Below, piece after piece: positions 33,538-36,317 of a stretch of 36,317 nucleotides of DNA (position 1 is the first letter of the stretch; each line of letters begins with the position of its first letter). Source of the DNA: Amycolatopsis circi (GTDB taxonomy: Bacteria > Actinomycetota > Actinomycetes > Mycobacteriales > Pseudonocardiaceae); NCBI RefSeq assembly GCF_003385235.1, contig NZ_PQIA01000098.1, forward strand, positions 1 to 36,317, written 5' to 3'. The notes under the pieces are model-generated. The model ran no database searches. It was not told the origin of the DNA and saw only the letters and a list, made by a program, of their open reading frames with translations. The position numbers and the translations under genes are program-made.

Positions 33538-34661
33538 CCCGGGTCGTGATCGCACCGGACAAGTTCAAGGGAAGCCTGACCGCGGTCGAGGTGACGGAAG
33601 CGATCGCGCACGGCGTGCGCGATGCGTTGCCGGACGCCGAGATCGCCGCGTGCCCGGTCGCTGACGGCGGCGAAGGAACGCTGGAGGTGCTCGAGAACGC
33701 GGGCGGCTCGATGGTGCGGTTGTCGGTGCGCGGTCCGCTCGACGAACCGGTCGAGGCGCGGTACGTGCTGCTCGACGGCACGGCCTACGTCGAATCGGCG
33801 CGTGCGTGCGGGATCGAGTTCGTGACGCCGAGCCGGGAAGTCGCGCTGGCCGCACACACGTGGGGCGTCGGGGAGTTGCTGAACGACGCCCTCGCCCGCG
33901 GAGCGCGGCGGCTCGTGCTGACCGTCGGCGGCACCGCGAGCACCGACGGTGGTGCCGGGATGCTGGCTGCGCTGGGTGCGGAGGTCGTCGACGCGTCCGG
34001 TGCGCCGGTCGGTCTCGGCGGCGGGTCGCTGGCGCAGGTGGCGCGCGTCGACCTGAGTCCGGTGCGGGAACGGCTGGGCGCCGTGCCGGTCGCCGTCGCG
34101 ACGGACGTGACGAATCCGCTGCTCGGCGCCAACGGGGCGGCGGCCGTGTTCGGCCCGCAGAAGGGCGCGGTCCCGGACGACGTCCAAGCGCTCGACGAAG
34201 CACTGTCGCACTGGGCGAAGGCGCTTGTGCAGGCTGGCGCATGGGACGTCTCCGACCTCCCCGGAGCCGGGGCTGGCGGAGGTGTCGCGGCGGGAGCGAT
34301 CGCCGGGTTCGGCGCGACGGTCGAGTCCGGCTTCGACCTGATCGCCGCGTTGACCGGCGTCGACAGCGCGCTGACCGGCGCGGACCTGGTGATCACCGGT
34401 GAGGGTTCGCTGGACGAGCAATCGCTGTCCGGCAAGGCCCCGGCGGGCATCGCGGCTCGCGCCGGGCGGACGGGGATCCCGCTGCTGGTGCTCGCCGGAC
34501 GGATCCAGCTGGACGCGGACGCGCTGGCCGGATTGGGAGTCGTGGGCAGCAGCGCGCTGATCGACCACGCGCCGTCGCTGGACTACGCCCGCAGTCACGC
34601 CGCGGAACTGCTGCGCGAACGGGCCGGAGTGCTGGTTCGGGACTGGCTGAGCACCAAATAG
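33534..34661 (+). CDS. Glycerate kinase (GlxK/GarK family)
   Basis: This 375-residue protein starts MTRVVIAPDKFKGSLTA and carries PVADGGEGTLEVL, the GGTASTDGGAGML loop and ITGEGSLDEQSLSGKAP, all hallmarks of type-II glycerate kinase. It phosphorylates D-glycerate with ATP, giving 2-phosphoglycerate in this family. It is translationally coupled to the dehydrogenase gene. A glycerate kinase next to a HesB-like gene is also found in mycobacteria (Rv2205c/Rv2204c), though there the layout differs. Confidence 0.93.
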   Translation: MTRVVIAPDKFKGSLTAVEVTEAIAHGVRDALPDAEIAACPVADGGEGTLEVLENAGGSMVRLSVRGPLDEPVEARYVLLDGTAYVESARACGIEFVTPSREVALAAHTWGVGELLNDALARGARRLVLTVGGTASTDGGAGMLAALGAEVVDASGAPVGLGGGSLAQVARVDLSPVRERLGAVPVAVATDVTNPLLGANGAAAVFGPQKGAVPDDVQALDEALSHWAKALVQAGAWDVSDLPGAGAGGGVAAGAIAGFGATVESGFDLIAALTGVDSALTGADLVITGEGSLDEQSLSGKAPAGIAARAGRTGIPLLVLAGRIQLDADALAGLGVVGSSALIDHAPSLDYARSHAAELLRERAGVLVRDWLSTK

Positions 34662-34698
34662 CAGAGCGCCCCCGCGAGGAACGCAGGAGCGCTTCTGC
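34661..34698 (+). terminator. Hairpin after glycerate kinase
   Basis: GCAGAGCGC (34661-34669) pairs with GCGCTTCTGC (34689-34698) with one bulged base, starting on the last base of the stop codon. It lies in the 217-bp convergent gap before the HesB-like gene; a second weak GCCGTC/GACGGC pair lies at 34710-34739. Confidence 0.5.
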
Positions 34699-34878
34699 TC
34701 AACAACGCAGCCGTCTGGACAACCCAGGTCTTGGACGGCGGTGCCACCCAGGGATCGGCCATGAATCAACTCGCCGGGCCGGACGTCCCGAGACGCCCGG
34801 CGGGACCGGCGAACGGCACACGGGATCAGCGGACGGACACCGCCGCGCGAACCCCGTGGCCGGGCGCTTGCGCAGCGG

Positions 34879-35184
34879 TCAGGCGGACTGCTGCTGCGGC
34901 AGGACGGCGAAGGCGACGTCGCCGGTGTCGTCCTGCTGGACGTCAAGGACCTTGTCGTCGAGCAACGCGGCTGCCTGCGGCTCGAGGAAGACCTTCGCCC
35001 CGCCGTCGGCGCCGACGATGCGATCGCCGTCCTCCGGGGCCGGGGCTACGGACAGCGCCAACTGGGCACCGTCGCCTTCCATGCTCTGCAGCGCGAAGCG
35101 CAGGCCGCTCTCTTCGGAGCCGGTGTCTTGTTCAGCGGTCAACGCAGTGATCGCCTCGGCGGCGGCTTCGGTAACGGTCAGCAT
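34879..35184 (-). CDS. HesB/IscA-like protein without cysteines
   Basis: This 101-residue protein aligns in pattern with A-type iron-sulfur carriers: MLTVTEAAAEAI at the start, GLRFAL, and VFLEPQAAALLDD in the middle. None of the three ligand cysteines is present, and the protein has no Cys at all. It therefore cannot carry a cluster in the usual way and may be a structural or regulatory relative. AAGG lies 8 nt upstream of ATG. It is convergent with glycerate kinase. Confidence 0.85.
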   Translation of the reverse strand: MLTVTEAAAEAITALTAEQDTGSEESGLRFALQSMEGDGAQLALSVAPAPEDGDRIVGADGGAKVFLEPQAAALLDDKVLDVQQDDTGDVAFAVLPQQQSA

Positions 35185-35327
35185 CTTTCGGCCTTCCCTT
35201 CGTCGCAGTCGGATGCGCGCGGTCGGTTGCAGGGTGGTTTTTCACGCTAAAGGCGGCACGACGGTCGCGCAGTGTGAGCGCGACGCCGGTGCCGCGGCGG
35301 TGGAACCTGTCACAAATACGTTTGAGA

Positions 35328-35654
35328 TCAGGATCTTCGGGCCATGGCCGACCGGATCGCGTCGGCGACCGTGCAGCCCCCGTGGTCGACCCGTTCGCCC
35401 GGTCCGGGATCCGCGGGCCAGCCGGACCCGGCATCGCCCGCGCTGACGGACTCCCCCGCCACGCCAGCGCCGGACCCGCCGGACACCGGCGGCCGAACCT
35501 CCGGCCGCTCCGCCGCACGCTGACTTTCGCGGACCTCGTCGGAAGCCGCCGTAGCACGCACCGCGGCTCCGGGCGCGCGGAACGAGTCGACACTGGAGCT
35601 GTCCGCACCGGGTGCTTGACTCTCGCGGAGAGTGTCGTCACCGGGACCGCTCAC
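35328..35654 (-). CDS. Small hypothetical protein
   Basis: This 108-residue frame uses GTG at 35654, chosen because GGGAGG lies about 5 nt upstream; the open frame extends 17 codons further to ATG 35705. The middle is low-complexity and rich in Gly, Ser, Pro, Ala and acidic residues, with RESQ occurring twice. The end, TVADAIRSAMARRS, looks like an amphipathic helix. I do not recognise a family. It is divergent from the partial gene at 35800 and lies upstream of the HesB-like gene on the same strand. Codon bias is moderate, so it may not be real. Confidence 0.4.
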   Translation of the reverse strand: MSGPGDDTLRESQAPGADSSSVDSFRAPGAAVRATAASDEVRESQRAAERPEVRPPVSGGSGAGVAGESVSAGDAGSGWPADPGPGERVDHGGCTVADAIRSAMARRS

Positions 35655-35799
35655 GGGCACCTCCCGAAAGTCCGGATGTTCGTGGTGAGCTACCCGAGGC
35701 GTCATCCGATGAAACGGGCCGAACGGCTGTCGTCGGAATCACAGGGTTTCCCGCGGCCTGCCAGGGCCTCAGCGGGCGAAGCGGAGTTAGCGTCGAACT

Positions 35800-36317
35800 A
35801 TGACCACCACCAGGTGGATGCCGCGCGGCCGGATCGGACTCCGCCCCCGGCGCAAGCCCGGCCCGGACGCCGCGGGCACCGACCCGCGCGGCGACGACGC
35901 GATCGACGCCGTGCCGGAATTCCGCACGCTCGACGAGACTCCGGACCGCCGTTCCCCGGGGTTCGAGCAGGTCTCCGACCACCGCTATGCAGCTGATGAC
36001 GACCTGACCGCGCTCGCCGACGAGGTCGACAATCGCCGCGCTCTGCGGGACTCCGACGCCGGTCGTTCCGCGGAGAAAGGCAGTCGCCGCTCAACGGCTC
36101 ATCCGAGCGCCGTCCGCCGGGGAACGACAGACAGCGACGCTGGCCCGCTCCCGCCGGAGCCCGCGGATGAGAGCGCCCGTCGCCACCTGGCGGCCAACGC
36201 GAACGCGAATCGCCGCACAACGGCAACCGCCCCCGAGATCTCGCTGCGGCCGAATCCCGAGACCTCGCTGCCGTCAAACCCTGCCCCCGAGGCCCCGCTG
36301 CCGCCAAACCCCAAGAC
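35800..36317 (+). CDS. Pro/Asp-rich hypothetical protein, 3' end outside window
   Basis: ATG at 35800 opens 172 codons with no stop before the window ends. The protein starts MTTTRWMPRGRIGLRPRRKPG, then an acidic part (about 27-75, with DDDLTALADEVDNRRALRDSD), then a low-complexity Pro/Asn/Ser/Glu tail with near-repeats such as PEISLRPNPETSLPSNP. The basic start followed by acidic and Pro-rich parts suggests a disordered N-terminal region before a domain lying beyond the window. The RBS is weak (GCGGAG about 14 nt upstream), or the gene is leaderless (TAGCGT 7-8 nt before ATG). Family unknown. Confidence 0.5.
   Translation, partial: MTTTRWMPRGRIGLRPRRKPGPDAAGTDPRGDDAIDAVPEFRTLDETPDRRSPGFEQVSDHRYAADDDLTALADEVDNRRALRDSDAGRSAEKGSRRSTAHPSAVRRGTTDSDAGPLPPEPADESARRHLAANANANRRTTATAPEISLRPNPETSLPSNPAPEAPLPPNPK

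Overview
The window is a high-G+C actinomycete chromosome segment. Third codon positions are strongly G/C biased, GTG starts are frequent, and genes are packed with 4-base ATGA/GTGA overlaps. Gene content and the intergenic palindromes of the GTGAAGG...CCTTCACGG type suggest Pseudonocardiaceae, most likely Amycolatopsis or a close relative. That placement is inference, because no rRNA or other phylogenetic marker is present. I see no tRNA, rRNA, CRISPR array, transposase or phage gene.

Layout. (1) 194-2068: a GNAT acetyltransferase and an SDR oxidoreductase on the minus strand, divergent from a TetR regulator across a near-perfect 28-bp palindrome. (2) 2113-7937: a small inositol/sugar locus. 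A Gfo/Idh/MocA dehydrogenase and a LacI repressor are divergent, over a perfect LacI operator, from an IolE-like isomerase/dehydratase and a three-gene CUT2-type ABC transporter (lipoprotein, permease, single-NBD ATPase). (3) 7951-8790: an alpha/beta hydrolase whose 3' end lies in a 30-bp perfect inverted repeat shared with the ATPase gene, and whose promoter carries a repeated operator with no regulator nearby. (4) 8858-12687: a three-gene operon of secreted F5/8C-FN3-metallophosphoesterase, MFS transporter and membrane-anchored beta-propeller. (5) 13045-15440: a flavin monooxygenase-like protein and a membrane diguanylate cyclase.

(6) 15574-25186: a molybdenum-hydroxylase (cox-like) cluster on the minus strand. 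In transcription order it holds coxD (MoxR AAA+ ATPase), coxE (VWA), coxF/xdhC, coxS, coxL, coxM and coxG. The large subunit has AYRGAGR rather than the Cys-containing loop of true CO dehydrogenase. Two long gaps interrupt the cluster, one of them filled with 18-bp and 96-bp tandem repeats. (7) 25499-32156: a tight nine-gene operon, pcaI-J-F-H-G-D-C-R plus a MocA-like molybdopterin nucleotidyltransferase, for protocatechuate breakdown through beta-ketoadipate. pcaB is missing. The Moco-maturation gene at the end of the operon physically links the aromatic pathway to the Mo-hydroxylase. (8) 32590-34661: a D-2-hydroxyacid (glyoxylate/hydroxypyruvate-type) dehydrogenase overlapping glycerate kinase. 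(9) 34879-36317: a cysteine-free HesB/IscA-like protein, a small hypothetical gene, and a Pro/Asp-rich gene that runs off the right edge.

The most unusual signals are non-coding. TCCACAGTGG occurs seven times, always in the same strand orientation whatever the gene direction. There is also a dispersed family of palindromic repeats, and a tandem-repeat block inside the cox cluster.
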